Shown in pieces: positions 1 through 9,209 of a DNA stretch of 64,000 bases. Position 1 is the first letter of the stretch. Every line of letters begins with the position of its first letter. The notes under the pieces are model-generated. The model had not been told where the DNA came from and ran no database searches. It saw nothing but the letters and a program-made list of their open reading frames with translations. The translations under genes and the position numbers were made by a program. The stretch comes from Marinomonas phaeophyticola (GTDB lineage: Bacteria; Pseudomonadota; Gammaproteobacteria; Pseudomonadales; Marinomonadaceae): assembly GCF_026966905.1 (NCBI RefSeq), contig NZ_JAPUBN010000016.1, positions 1 through 64,000 on the forward strand, written 5' to 3'.

Positions 1-557
1 CAAAAGGTACGCAGTCACGGAACTAAGTCCGCTCCCACTGCTTGTACGTACACGGTTTCAGGTTCTATTTCACTCCCCTCGCCGGGGTTCTTTTCGCCTT
101 TCCCTCACGGTACTGGTACACTATCGGTCAGTCAGGAGTATTTAGCCTTGGAGGATGGTCCCCCCATGTTCAGACAGGATACCACGTGTCCCGTCCTACT
201 CGTTTTCATTGAAAAGGTGTTTTCGTATACGAGGCTTTCACTCTCTACGGCCAAGCTTTCCAGCTTGTTCTACTAACACCAAATCAACTTAAGGGCTAAT
301 CCCCTTTCGCTCGCCGCTACTTAGGGAATCTCGGTTGATTTCTTTTCCTTCGGGTACTTAGATGTTTCAGTTCCCCGAGTTCGCCTCATTAAGCTATGTA
401 TTCACTTAATGATACCCGCAAGCGGGTGGGTTTCCCCATTCGGAAATGTTCGGATCAAAGTTTGTTTATCAACTCCCCGAACCTTATCGCAGATTACCAC
501 GTCCTTCATCGCCTCTGACTGCCAAGGCATCCACCGTGCACGCTTGGTCACTTGACC
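1..557 (-). rRNA. rrl: 23S ribosomal RNA, 5' part (runs off window)
   Basis: Read on the minus strand, the segment begins with the typical 23S 5' end (GGTCAAGTGACCAAGCG, then the conserved CACGGTGGATGCC block) at position 557 and continues as conserved 23S sequence to base 1. Only about the first 560 nt of roughly 2.9 kb are present. It lies downstream of the 16S gene in the same transcript. The 5' boundary is set by similarity to the E. coli 23S start. Confidence 0.95.
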
Positions 558-762
558 ATATAACCCAAAGTAGTTTTTTAATCCCTCACTTTTCTAAAAG
601 AAAAGTCAGTATCAAAACAACACTCAGATCACATACCAACGATGCTTTTGTGTCATCACTGGATTTTACGATTTAGAAAGTCATCCAGGTTATTCTCAAT
701 AAAGAGAAAGATGCTTTCCACCGGTTTGACGCTTGATTATCGTCTATTTCAAAAAGTCACAT

Positions 763-774
763 TGTTAAAGAGCA
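763..774 (-). promoter_or_regulatory. boxA antitermination element in the 16S-23S spacer
   Basis: The minus strand reads TGCTCTTTAACA, a perfect match to the bacterial boxA recognised by the Nus antitermination complex. It sits in the spacer upstream of 23S, as in other rrn operons. The whole spacer (558-950, 393 nt) shows no tRNA: I find no T-loop GGTTCGAAT-type sequence or cloverleaf in it. Confidence 0.8.
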
Positions 775-909
775 AGTTTAGTGCAAAGCACTAAGTCAGA
801 CATTCATGAATAACGCGAACATTATGATGACTGGTCATCACATAATCGCTTTCATCAACCCCTTGCTTAGGACTCTATCCTAGAACAATTGCTGCTATAA
901 AGTAGTCAT

Positions 910-924
910 CAGATAATTTGTGTG
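910..924 (-). repeat. 3' arm of the 16S processing stem
   Basis: The 15 bases cagataatttgtgtg at this position are exactly complementary in the transcript to 2642-2656 on the other side of 16S, with further partial pairing beyond. This is the expected layout of the RNase III stem that loops out pre-16S rRNA. Confidence 0.75.
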
Positions 925-950
925 AACGCTCACCAGAGCTTCGTATCGTT

Positions 951-2488
<1,538 letters not shown>

Positions 2489-2641
2489 AAGATCTTTTGC
2501 TGATAAATCAGCTTGCTTACTCAAATTTAACTCTAACTAAACTTACATGTTTGTTTGATAAATCAAACAAACATGAACGAATTGAAAGTGTTTGGACTCT
2601 CGTAAGACTTCAAAATATTTTCGAAGTCTCCAGCGAGCGCC

Positions 2642-2656
2642 CACACAAATTATCTG
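2642..2656 (-). repeat. 5' arm of the 16S processing stem
   Basis: In the rrn leader, cacacaaattatctg on the plus strand is the exact reverse complement of 910-924 in the spacer. The two arms bracket 16S and would pair in the precursor as the RNase III substrate. Confidence 0.75.
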
Positions 2657-2663
2657 ATTAACT

Positions 2664-2675
2664 ATTTTAAAGAGC
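2664..2675 (-). promoter_or_regulatory. boxA in the rrn leader
   Basis: The minus strand reads GCTCTTTAAAAT just upstream of the 16S processing stem. It is a near match to boxA (TGCTCTTTAACA) in the place where leader boxA is usually found. It probably supports rRNA antitermination. Confidence 0.65.
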
Positions 2676-2773
2676 GTGCTAACTAAAATAAGACAAGAAG
2701 AACAAACTGTGTTGTTTTTCTTGTTGGACGCTTACTCGTTGTTCTGAGTGGTTGTCCGTGTCAGCGAGGGCGT

Positions 2774-2801
2774 ATATTAAGGATCTACAGATTTAGTGCA
2801 A
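2774..2801 (-). promoter_or_regulatory. rrn operon sigma-70 promoter
   Basis: On the minus strand TTGCAC (-35, 2796-2801) is followed after 16 bp by TAATAT (-10, 2774-2779) and then a GC-rich discriminator ACGCCCTC. A-rich sequence lies just upstream, as in an UP element. The arrangement, and the GC discriminator associated with stringent control, fit an rRNA P1 promoter. A second promoter further upstream was not identified. Confidence 0.75.
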
Positions 2802-2928
2802 CCTTTTTTTGGTATTTATTGTAAAAAAGGGTAATTAAAATGATAAAGAAGCTTTTTTGATTATTTTTCATTCATAAAGTCGACAAAAACGCTCAGAAAA
2901 CAATCAAATCCCCCTCTACCCATCTTCC

Positions 2929-3505
2929 TCATATGTCACGAACAATAAAACCAACTATCATTGCAGGCGCTGCGGCCTTTGCTTCCGGAATTTGCAACAG
3001 ATCCAATATAAATATAAACGAATAAGACACAATCTGGAAAACGGGTGTGAACTCATTAATTATCAACGCCGTCGTTCCTATTCCCATGACGGCAGGGAAT
3101 AGCCCCATCCAAATATCCACAACATTGATACAAGCAGTATTTAACTGTGAACTCAACTTTGGAGCAGTTGCGGCTCTTTTACAAGCGCGACTCATGGCTA
3201 TTTGGAAACGACCTCCTGATTCATTCCCTTCATGAGAATCCCCTCTTTGATTATTATGATACGTCATAGGCAAGCCAGATAAGGGTGGCAAACGAGGAAC
3301 AATGATTGCAGCAGCAACACCGACAATACAGAAACTGGCTATAGTAAGGGATGAATAAGTGCTTAATATTCACAAAATTTGCGATAACTAGGCAAAAAGC
3401 GACAGATACAATAGAAAAATTCGTCGCAACCATTGCTGCCTCTCTTTGTGCATAGTAACCACGACCCTATTGAATAGAAGTAATTATCGATGGCTACATC
3501 CGACT
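2929..3505 (-). pseudogene. Remnant of a YjiH-type (nucleoside-recognition/GATE domain) membrane protein gene
   Basis: Pieces in different frames add up to one YjiH-like protein. One frame (about 3340-3465) encodes GRGYYAQREAAMVATNF-type sequence. Another (about 2929-3360) encodes VAAAIIVPRLPPLSG and later FPAVMGIGTTALIINEFTP and IPEAKAAAPAMIVGF, all of which I associate with this family. The gene is broken by an in-frame TAG just before GRGYY, a frameshift near 3345 and loss of both ends. The family recognition is from memory of conserved blocks. The function of intact YjiH proteins is not well established; they are multi-pass inner-membrane proteins. Confidence 0.7.
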
Positions 3506-3523
3506 TTCAATAAACGCGATTAG

Positions 3524-3829
3524 AATTACTGGCTAGCACACAAAGATAACGCAAATGCACCACACAGCGACCAGACCACTCTTAATCAGCATTTCGAATC
3601 AATGGGTTTAGCAATTCAAGCCACCATCAATGGACAAGGTATTGCCATGACCGACATCACGCTCATTCATCAAGAACTGAAAGAAAACAAGTTGTTACTC
3701 CCATTCTCCACTGCCGTTCCTACAGGCTATTCATTCTATCTAGTCGCTCCAGACACAAACCATCAACACCCAGCCTTCACTGACTTTAATAATTAGCTTG
3801 GAGAGAACTTCGAACTTCCATGCATCTAG
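3524..3829 (+). pseudogene. Remnant of a LysR-type (GcvA-like) transcriptional regulator, C-terminal part
   Basis: The frame encodes a typical end of a GcvA/AmpR-type effector domain: the segment with LAIQATINGQGIAM, then LPFSTAVPTGYSFYLVAP. The helix-turn-helix half is missing, and the upstream frame is closed by TAG at 3521. A TAG at 3794-3796 stands where TGG (Trp) is expected, because the following codons read LGENFELP and continue the family's C-terminus to a second stop at 3827. It is divergently placed to the yjiH remnant, so the two were probably neighbours whose shared 5' region was deleted. Confidence 0.65.
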
Positions 3830-3845
3830 ACTGTCCATAAGATAC

Positions 3846-3880
3846 CAAAAAAAGCCAGTGCGAATTTCATCGCACTGGCT
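3846..3880 (-). terminator. Rho-independent terminator of the oad operon
   Basis: An 11-bp perfect stem (3853-3863 with 3870-3880, loop ATTTCA on the plus strand) is followed on the minus strand by a run of seven T. It lies 44 bp past the oadB stop codon. Confidence 0.85.
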
Positions 3881-3923
3881 TCAAATAACTTACTTTTAAA
3901 ATGGGGATTACAACGCTAGATTT

Positions 3924-5096
3924 CTAACCGCCGACATAACTCAGCATAACACCTGCCGCGACGGCCGAACCAATAACTCCAGCAACATTGGGGCCCATTG
4001 CATGCATCAAAAGGAAGTTTTGTTTATTTGTTTCCAAACCAACTTTATTGGCAACACGTGCCGCCATGGGCACTGCGGAAACGCCTGCAGCACCGATTAA
4101 CGGGTTCACTTTAACATCAGCAAATTTATTCATAGTTTTCGCCATGATAATACCTGCAGCAGTACCAATAGAAAATGCAATCAAGCCTAAAGATAAAATA
4201 CCTAATGTTTCAAGATTTAAGAAATCAGCAGAGCTTAACTTTGAACCAACACCTAAACCGAGGAAAATAGTCACAGTATTAATCAATGCATTTTGTGCGG
4301 TATCACTTAAGCGATCAACAACTCCACACTCCTTCATCAGGTTACCAAAACAGAACATTCCTAATAATGGCGCTGCAGACGGTAAGAAAAAAGCCACCAA
4401 AAGCAATACAACTAATGGAAAAACAATTTTCTCTGTTTTCGATACCGGTCTCAATTGCTCCATTTTAATAGAACGCTCTTCATGAGATGTTAGCGCCCTC
4501 ATGATAGGCGGCTGAATCAAAGGAACTAATGCCATATAGGAATAAGCCGCCACCGCAATAGCACCTAATAGATCAGGAGCCAGTCGACTTGCAACAAAGA
4601 TTGCCGTAGGACCATCAGCACCACCAATAATACCTATTGCAGCCGCATCCGCTAATGTGAAATCCATAATTCCAGTAGCGCCTAGAACAACAGCGCCAAT
4701 TACAGTTGCAAAAATACCAAACTGAGCCGCAGCACCTAGTAATAATGTCTTAGGATTGGCTAACATAGGACCAAAATCTGTCATTGCTCCAACACCCATA
4801 AAGATGAGCAATGGGAATAGACCAGTCTCAATACCACCATGATAAATATAATATTGCAATCCGCCTGGGCTCACTAGGTGTCCAGTAGCATCATAAACTG
4901 GAGCCGCCATAAAACCAGCCCCTGGAATATTTACCATGATGGCCCCAATACCGATCGGTAACAACAATAGAGGCTCAAAGCCTTTTTTTATCGCGAGATA
5001 GATCAGCAACAAACCTACCGCAATCATAACTGCTTGACCAAATTCAAGCTGATATATGCCCGTATCGTGATATAAGTTTAAAAGCTTATTTTCCAT
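3924..5096 (-). CDS. oadB: Oxaloacetate decarboxylase, sodium-pumping beta subunit
   Basis: Integral membrane subunit of the Na+-translocating oxaloacetate decarboxylase. It decarboxylates carboxybiotin on the alpha subunit and exports Na+. The 390-residue protein is strongly hydrophobic with many membrane segments. It carries family blocks [10 protein letters not shown] (about residues 101-110) and [10 protein letters not shown] (about 158-167), the latter with the conserved Asp implicated in Na+ transport. Length is within the 370-435 range of the family. ATG start at 5096. Third gene of oadG-oadA-oadB, 15 bp after oadA, and followed by a strong terminator. A methylmalonyl-CoA or glutaconyl-CoA decarboxylase beta subunit would look similar, but the alpha subunit settles the substrate. 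Confidence 0.93.
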   Translation of the reverse strand: MENKLLNLYHDTGIYQLEFGQAVMIAVGLLLIYLAIKKGFEPLLLLPIGIGAIMVNIPGAGFMAAPVYDATGHLVSPGGLQYYIYHGGIETGLFPLLIFMGVGAMTDFGPMLANPKTLLLGAAAQFGIFATVIGAVVLGATGIMDFTLADAAAIGIIGGADGPTAIFVASRLAPDLLGAIAVAAYSYMALVPLIQPPIMRALTSHEERSIKMEQLRPVSKTEKIVFPLVVLLLVAFFLPSAAPLLGMFCFGNLMKECGVVDRLSDTAQNALINTVTIFLGLGVGSKLSSADFLNLETLGILSLGLIAFSIGTAAGIIMAKTMNKFADVKVNPLIGAAGVSAVPMAARVANKVGLETNKQNFLLMHAMGPNVAGVIGSAVAAGVMLSYVGG

Positions 5097-5111
5097 TTTT
5101 ATACAAACCTT

Positions 5112-6898
5112 CTACAGGGTAACCAGTGATTGGCCAACTTGAACGGAGTCACCTTCTTTAACATGAATAGCCCCAATAACACCTGAAGCCGGAGCTGAAA
5201 TCTCAGTCTCCATTTTCATTGCTTCAAGAATAATAATGGTTTCACCCTCTTCAACTTGCTGACCAGGAGACACCAGAATCTTAAAGATATTACCAGCCAA
5301 AGGTGAAGGAATAGACTCACCACTGGTTGTCGGAGCCACCTCAACAGGTGCAGGCGTAGCGGCAGAACTGGCTGCGTGAATGCTTTCAACATCCCCCCGT
5401 CCGTGACTTGCACAACATAACTTTGGCCAGAGACCGTCACTGTATATACACTTGGCTCTGTAGACGCGCTAGCAGATGGTGCCACAGCGACTGAATTTTC
5501 AAGTGTCGGGGTCGGTTCAAACGCATCCGGATTATTACGATTTTCAATAAACTTCAATCCGATTTGAGGGAACAAAGCATAAGTAAGAACGTCATCAATC
5601 TTAGCATCAGCAAGCGTTAAGCCTTTTTCTTTTGCGAGCGATAACAATTCGGCTTCTAATTTTTCCATTTCTGGTGAGATTAAATCTGCAGGGCGACATG
5701 TAATTGGCGCTTCACCATTTAATACTTTAGCTTGAAGTTCTTTATTGTATGGTGCTGGAGCCGCTCCATATTCTCCTTTCAAAATACCAGCCGTTTCTTT
5801 TGAAATAGATTTGTAACGTTCGCCCGTCAACACATTCAGAACCGCTTGTGTACCTACAATTTGAGAAGTAGGAGTCACTAAAGGAATAAGACCCAGATCT
5901 TCACGGACACGAGGAATCTCTTTTAAAACCTCATCAAACTTATCTGCCGCACCTTGTTCTTTTAATTGACTTTCCATATTAGTCAACATACCACCAGGAA
6001 CTTGTGCAATTAGAATACGAGAGTCAGTACCACGTAAAGAGCCTTCATATTTAGCATACTTTTTACGAACTTCTCTAAAATAGGCAGCAATATCCTCTAG
6101 AAGTGTCAAATCTAACCCAGTGTCACGATCTGTTCCCTGCAAAGCCGCCACAACAGTTTCTGTAGCTGAATGCCCATAAGTCATCGACATAGATGAAATC
6201 GCTGTATCAACTCTATCAACACCAGCTTCAATCGCTTTCAGAATAGTCATATCGGCTAAACCAGAAGTAGCATGTGCATGCAGCTGCACTTCTAATTGAG
6301 TTTGCGCTTTCAATAAGCCAACCAATTCAAAAGCATCATAAGGAGTCAAGATACCGGACATATCTTTAATCGCGATCGATTCGGCCCCCATATCTTCCAA
6401 CGTTTTCGCGTAATCAACCCAATTTTGCGTCGTGTGTACAGGGCTTTTAGTATATGAGATAGTACCTTGAGCGTGTTTCCCCATACCCTTAACCGCTTTA
6501 ATCGCCGTCTCTAGGTTTCTAGGGTCATTCATCGCATCAAAAATACGGAAAACATCCACACCGTTTGTCGCTGCACGTTCTACAAATTTATTAACCACAT
6601 CATCGGCATAATGGCGATAACCTAGCAAGTTTTGACCACGTAATAGCATCTGTTGAGGCGTATTCGGCATGGCTTTTTTTAGCTCACGAATACGATCCCA
6701 AGGGTCTTCACCAATAAAGCGAATACATGAATCAAACGTTGCACCACCCCAAGATTCAAGAGACCAAAAACCCACTTGATCTAGCTTCTCCGCAATTGGA
6801 AGCATATCATCAATGCGCAGTCGTGTAGCAAAAAGTGATTGGTGTGCATCCCTTAAAACTACATCGGTAATGCCTAGAGGTTGCTTATTTACAGTCAT
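5112..6898 (-). pseudogene. oadA: Oxaloacetate decarboxylase alpha subunit, apparent single-base frameshift
   Basis: Carboxyltransferase plus biotin-carrier subunit. The N-terminal part has [14 protein letters not shown] (about residues 13-26) and the metal-binding HAHATSG, so the catalytic domain is intact. The reading frame shifts after the codons for VTDGG at a C6 run (plus strand 5393-5398). One extra G on the coding strand restores [14 protein letters not shown] and leads into the biotinyl domain with EAMKMET, ending at 5112. The restored protein is 595 residues, the normal length. As written, the frame ends at 5216 without a biotin site. Because the rest is perfectly preserved, a sequencing error or very recent mutation is more likely than decay. 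Confidence 0.88.
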
Positions 6899-6941
6899 AC
6901 TATCAGCCCCTGATATATTTCTATTTAATATAAATTAATGG

Positions 6942-7196
6942 TTAACGTTTATTGTTTCGGTGTTGATGAATCGCCGCTGTAATAACAGCCTTCAAATGCT
7001 CATCTTGTACTTGACTTGCTATCTTAGTCGCTGCCGGAGCAACACTTGTTTTCACTACTGGCGCAACTTCAGGAAAGTACTTGGTAAGTAAGGTCGACAT
7101 AAATCCTGTTGCGTAGATCAGAAGAACTAGAAACAAGAATACAAAACCCATACCCAAGACCAATAAACCAAAGCCATCTTGAATTAATCCGTTCAT
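6942..7196 (-). CDS. oadG: Oxaloacetate decarboxylase gamma subunit
   Basis: Small membrane-anchored subunit of the Na+-pumping decarboxylase. It holds the alpha and beta subunits together and binds zinc through its C-terminus. The 84-residue protein has one N-terminal membrane helix (about residues 8-32) and a hydrophilic tail ending in a His/Asn/Lys/Arg-rich stretch (HQHRNNKR), as usual in OadG. ATG start at 7196. First gene of the operon, 43 bp before oadA. Recognition rests on size, topology and position as much as on sequence, since OadG is weakly conserved. Confidence 0.88.
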   Translation of the reverse strand: MNGLIQDGFGLLVLGMGFVFLFLVLLIYATGFMSTLLTKYFPEVAPVVKTSVAPAATKIASQVQDEHLKAVITAAIHQHRNNKR

Positions 7197-7244
7197 TTTT
7201 ACATAAGCCTCTATCTAAATATTAACCATTAGACTTGTTTGAAT

Positions 7245-7278
7245 TCAGTGTTTGTGATCATATCTCCTTAAACACTGA
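7245..7278 (-). promoter_or_regulatory. Inverted repeat upstream of the oad operon
   Basis: A 9-bp perfect inverted repeat (TCAGTGTTT, 7245-7253; AAACACTGA, 7270-7278) lies about 50 bp upstream of oadG. Between the arms the minus strand has AAGGAG followed closely by ATG, opening a 10-codon frame that stops at 7229. The repeat could be an operator or a leader hairpin. Nothing in the sequence decides between these. Confidence 0.35.
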
Positions 7279-7393
7279 GCTATCTATTACTTAATGGTCA
7301 CTTTTATATCACAAACCGTAACAGTTTCATATTTTTTATGCATAACAGTTTGGTTTATTTTCATTTTTTTGCCAACTTCCCAAGAAACCCTAA

Positions 7394-8356
7394 ATGCACT
7401 CACATATTAAAATCGCCGTTGCTCCTATGGAAGGCATCATGGACCATACGCTGAGACAGCTTTTATCCGAAATTGGCGGTATGGACTATTTTGTATCTGA
7501 ATTTGTTCGAGTAACGCAATACCCTATTCCGAGCCACACTTTCCATCGACTTATCCCAGAAAATACACAAGGGGCCGCCACTGAAAGTAAGCACCCAGTA
7601 CACACACAACTCTTAGGTAGCACACCAGAACTAATGGCATTAAGTGCCGTCAATGCGGTGAGTTCTGGCTCGACTCACATTGATGTCAACTTTGGGTGTC
7701 CAGCTAAAAGGGTTAATGGTCATGGCGGCGGTTCAGTATTACTGCAAACGCCAGAGATATTACATGACATTATGAGCGCAATTAAAAAATCCATTCCAGA
7801 CCACATACATCTGTCGGCAAAGATTCGATTAGGGTATGAAAATGAATCCTTGCTCTTTGAAAATGTCAGCGCAATTGAACAAGCTGGAACTCAATCCCTT
7901 ACCATTCACGGCAGAACCAAAAAGGATGGTTATAAGCCCCCGGCAAGATGGGAAAAAATAGGTCAGGTACAAAAAAGAAGTCAGATGGAAATAATTGCAA
8001 ATGGAGACATAACAGATATTCAATCACTTCTCAGCTGCTTAGATGAGACAGGTTGCCAGCATTTTATGATTGGAAGAGGCGTACTCGCCAACCCTTTTGT
8101 TTTTCAAGACATCAGAAGAGCACTAGCAGGCCAAGAACCTATAGATAACTCAAAAAAATTGGAATCATTACTGGGACGATACACTCACATTTTGCAACAG
8201 CATTATGATGAAGTTGCAACGTTAGGAAGACTAAAACAATGGTGTGGAAATTTAAGACATAATTTTGAACTGATTGATGAACATTTAAAATTTCTCAGAC
8301 AAAGTCAGTCCGTAATAGAGTTCGTCAATAGGATAAAGACCATCAACAATAAATAA
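7394..8356 (+). CDS. dusC: tRNA-dihydrouridine(16) synthase
   Basis: Flavin enzyme that reduces a uridine in the tRNA D-loop to dihydrouridine, U16 if it is DusC. The 320-residue protein begins with the Dus hallmark APMEGIMD (about residues 10-17). It contains the conserved NFGCPAKRVNGHGGG (catalytic Cys of the NxGCP motif, near residue 100), the SAKIRLG strand and the FMN-phosphate site FMIGRGVLANPF. The opening PMEG rather than PMAG, and the compact length, favour DusC over DusA or DusB. ATG start at 7394. It is divergent from oadG and convergent with the tRNA cluster. Confidence 0.9.
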   Translation: MHSHIKIAVAPMEGIMDHTLRQLLSEIGGMDYFVSEFVRVTQYPIPSHTFHRLIPENTQGAATESKHPVHTQLLGSTPELMALSAVNAVSSGSTHIDVNFGCPAKRVNGHGGGSVLLQTPEILHDIMSAIKKSIPDHIHLSAKIRLGYENESLLFENVSAIEQAGTQSLTIHGRTKKDGYKPPARWEKIGQVQKRSQMEIIANGDITDIQSLLSCLDETGCQHFMIGRGVLANPFVFQDIRRALAGQEPIDNSKKLESLLGRYTHILQQHYDEVATLGRLKQWCGNLRHNFELIDEHLKFLRQSQSVIEFVNRIKTINNK

Positions 8357-8382
8357 TGTAAAAGGAAATATGAGAAAAGATA

Positions 8383-8459
8383 TGGTGCATCCGGAAGGAT
8401 TCGAACCTTCGACCGCTCGGTTCGTAGCCGAGTACTCTATCCAGCTGAGCTACGGATGC
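8383..8459 (-). tRNA. tRNA-Arg(ACG), copy 3 of 3 in transcription order
   Basis: A 77-nt cloverleaf with encoded CCA: the 7-bp acceptor begins GCATCCG, the anticodon loop is CTACGAA (anticodon ACG, read as ICG after deamination), and the T-loop is GTTCGAATC. The sequence is identical to the copies at 8517-8593 and 8646-8722. Confidence 0.97.
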
Positions 8460-8516
8460 GCTCAAATTCAATGATTTACTTTTGTGATTTAAAAAATTGA
8501 ATATAAAGAAGATATT

Positions 8517-8593
8517 TGGTGCATCCGGAAGGATTCGAACCTTCGACCGCTCGGTTCGTAGCCGAGTACTCTATCCAGCTGAGCTACGGATGC
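8517..8593 (-). tRNA. tRNA-Arg(ACG), copy 2 of 3
   Basis: Identical in all 77 positions, including the encoded CCA, to the neighbouring copies. It is separated by 57 nt from the copy at 8383 and by 52 nt from the copy at 8646. The spacers are unrelated AT-rich sequence. Confidence 0.97.
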
Positions 8594-8645
8594 GCTCAAA
8601 TATTACGACATTCTAACGATACGCTAGAACTACTTGCTTTTTAAA

Positions 8646-8722
8646 TGGTGCATCCGGAAGGATTCGAACCTTCGACCGCTCGGTTCGTAGCCGAGTACTC
8701 TATCCAGCTGAGCTACGGATGC
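8646..8722 (-). tRNA. tRNA-Arg(ACG), copy 1 of 3
   Basis: First of the three identical tRNA-Arg genes in transcription order. It lies 6 nt downstream of tRNA-Ser and has the CCA encoded. The tight spacing means it is co-transcribed with tRNA-Ser. Confidence 0.97.
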
Positions 8723-8728
8723 ATAAAA

Positions 8729-8818
8729 TGGCGGAGAGTGAGGGATTCGAACCCTCGATGAGTTTCACCCCATACTCCCTTAGCAGGGGAGCGCCTTCGG
8801 CCACTCGGCCAACTCTCC
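8729..8818 (-). tRNA. tRNA-Ser(GCT)
   Basis: A 90-nt class II tRNA with long variable arm and encoded CCA: acceptor GGAGAGT, anticodon loop CTGCTAA (anticodon GCT, reads AGC/AGU) and T-loop GTTCGAATC. It heads the tRNA cluster downstream of csrA, a neighbourhood common in gammaproteobacteria. Confidence 0.97.
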
Positions 8819-8834
8819 GAAACAAGTGGGGCGT

Positions 8835-8862
8835 ATTATAGATCCCTCATTTGTTTTGTAAA
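8835..8862 (-). promoter_or_regulatory. Promoter of the tRNA-Ser/Arg operon
   Basis: On the minus strand TTTACA (8857-8862), a 16-bp spacer and a perfect TATAAT (8835-8840) are followed by the GC-rich discriminator ACGCCCC. The start site would fall about 10 nt before tRNA-Ser. The discriminator resembles that of the rrn promoter at 2774, pointing to growth-rate or ppGpp control. Confidence 0.8.
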
Positions 8863-8885
8863 GGCTTTTTTAAAAAAAATTTAAA

Positions 8886-9071
8886 TTAATCTTCTTCGTG
8901 TTCGCCTTGTTCTTTTTGTATACGTAAATAAATCTCTTCACGGTGAACAGATACATCTTTTGGTGCATTAATACCAATTCGTACTTGATTACCTTTAACA
9001 CCTAAAACAGTAACAGATACTTCATCTCCTACCATTAAAGTTTCACCAACTCGACGAGTAAGAATTAACAT
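8886..9071 (-). CDS. csrA: Carbon storage regulator CsrA
   Basis: Dimeric RNA-binding protein that binds GGA motifs in mRNA leaders and controls translation and stability, affecting carbon storage, motility and biofilm. The 61 residues equal the E. coli length. It starts [16 protein letters not shown] with Arg44-type VHREE present (about residues 42-46), the RNA-contacting region. ATG at 9071 is preceded by AAGGAG at good spacing. It lies downstream of alaS-lysC and upstream of tRNA-Ser, the standard neighbourhood. Confidence 0.98.
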   Translation of the reverse strand: MLILTRRVGETLMVGDEVSVTVLGVKGNQVRIGINAPKDVSVHREEIYLRIQKEQGEHEED

Positions 9072-9209
9072 ATAAATCTCCTTAGTAATCCTTTCATAAT
9101 TAAAAAAAGAGACATACCTTACAAATATTGTAAGATATATCTTACAAGTCGAATTGTAGCTGTTGAATCAAATTTAATCCATTTTTTTCAACAGCTTTAT
9201 TCAGTAAGT

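Noticed and set aside
3988..4485. A 165-codon plus-strand frame opposite oadB
   Set aside because: Antisense shadow of a membrane protein gene; no ribosome site and no family resemblance.
8383..8722. Regularly spaced direct repeats resembling a CRISPR array
   Set aside because: The repeats are 77-nt tRNA-Arg genes with full cloverleaf and CCA; the spacers are plain intergenic DNA.
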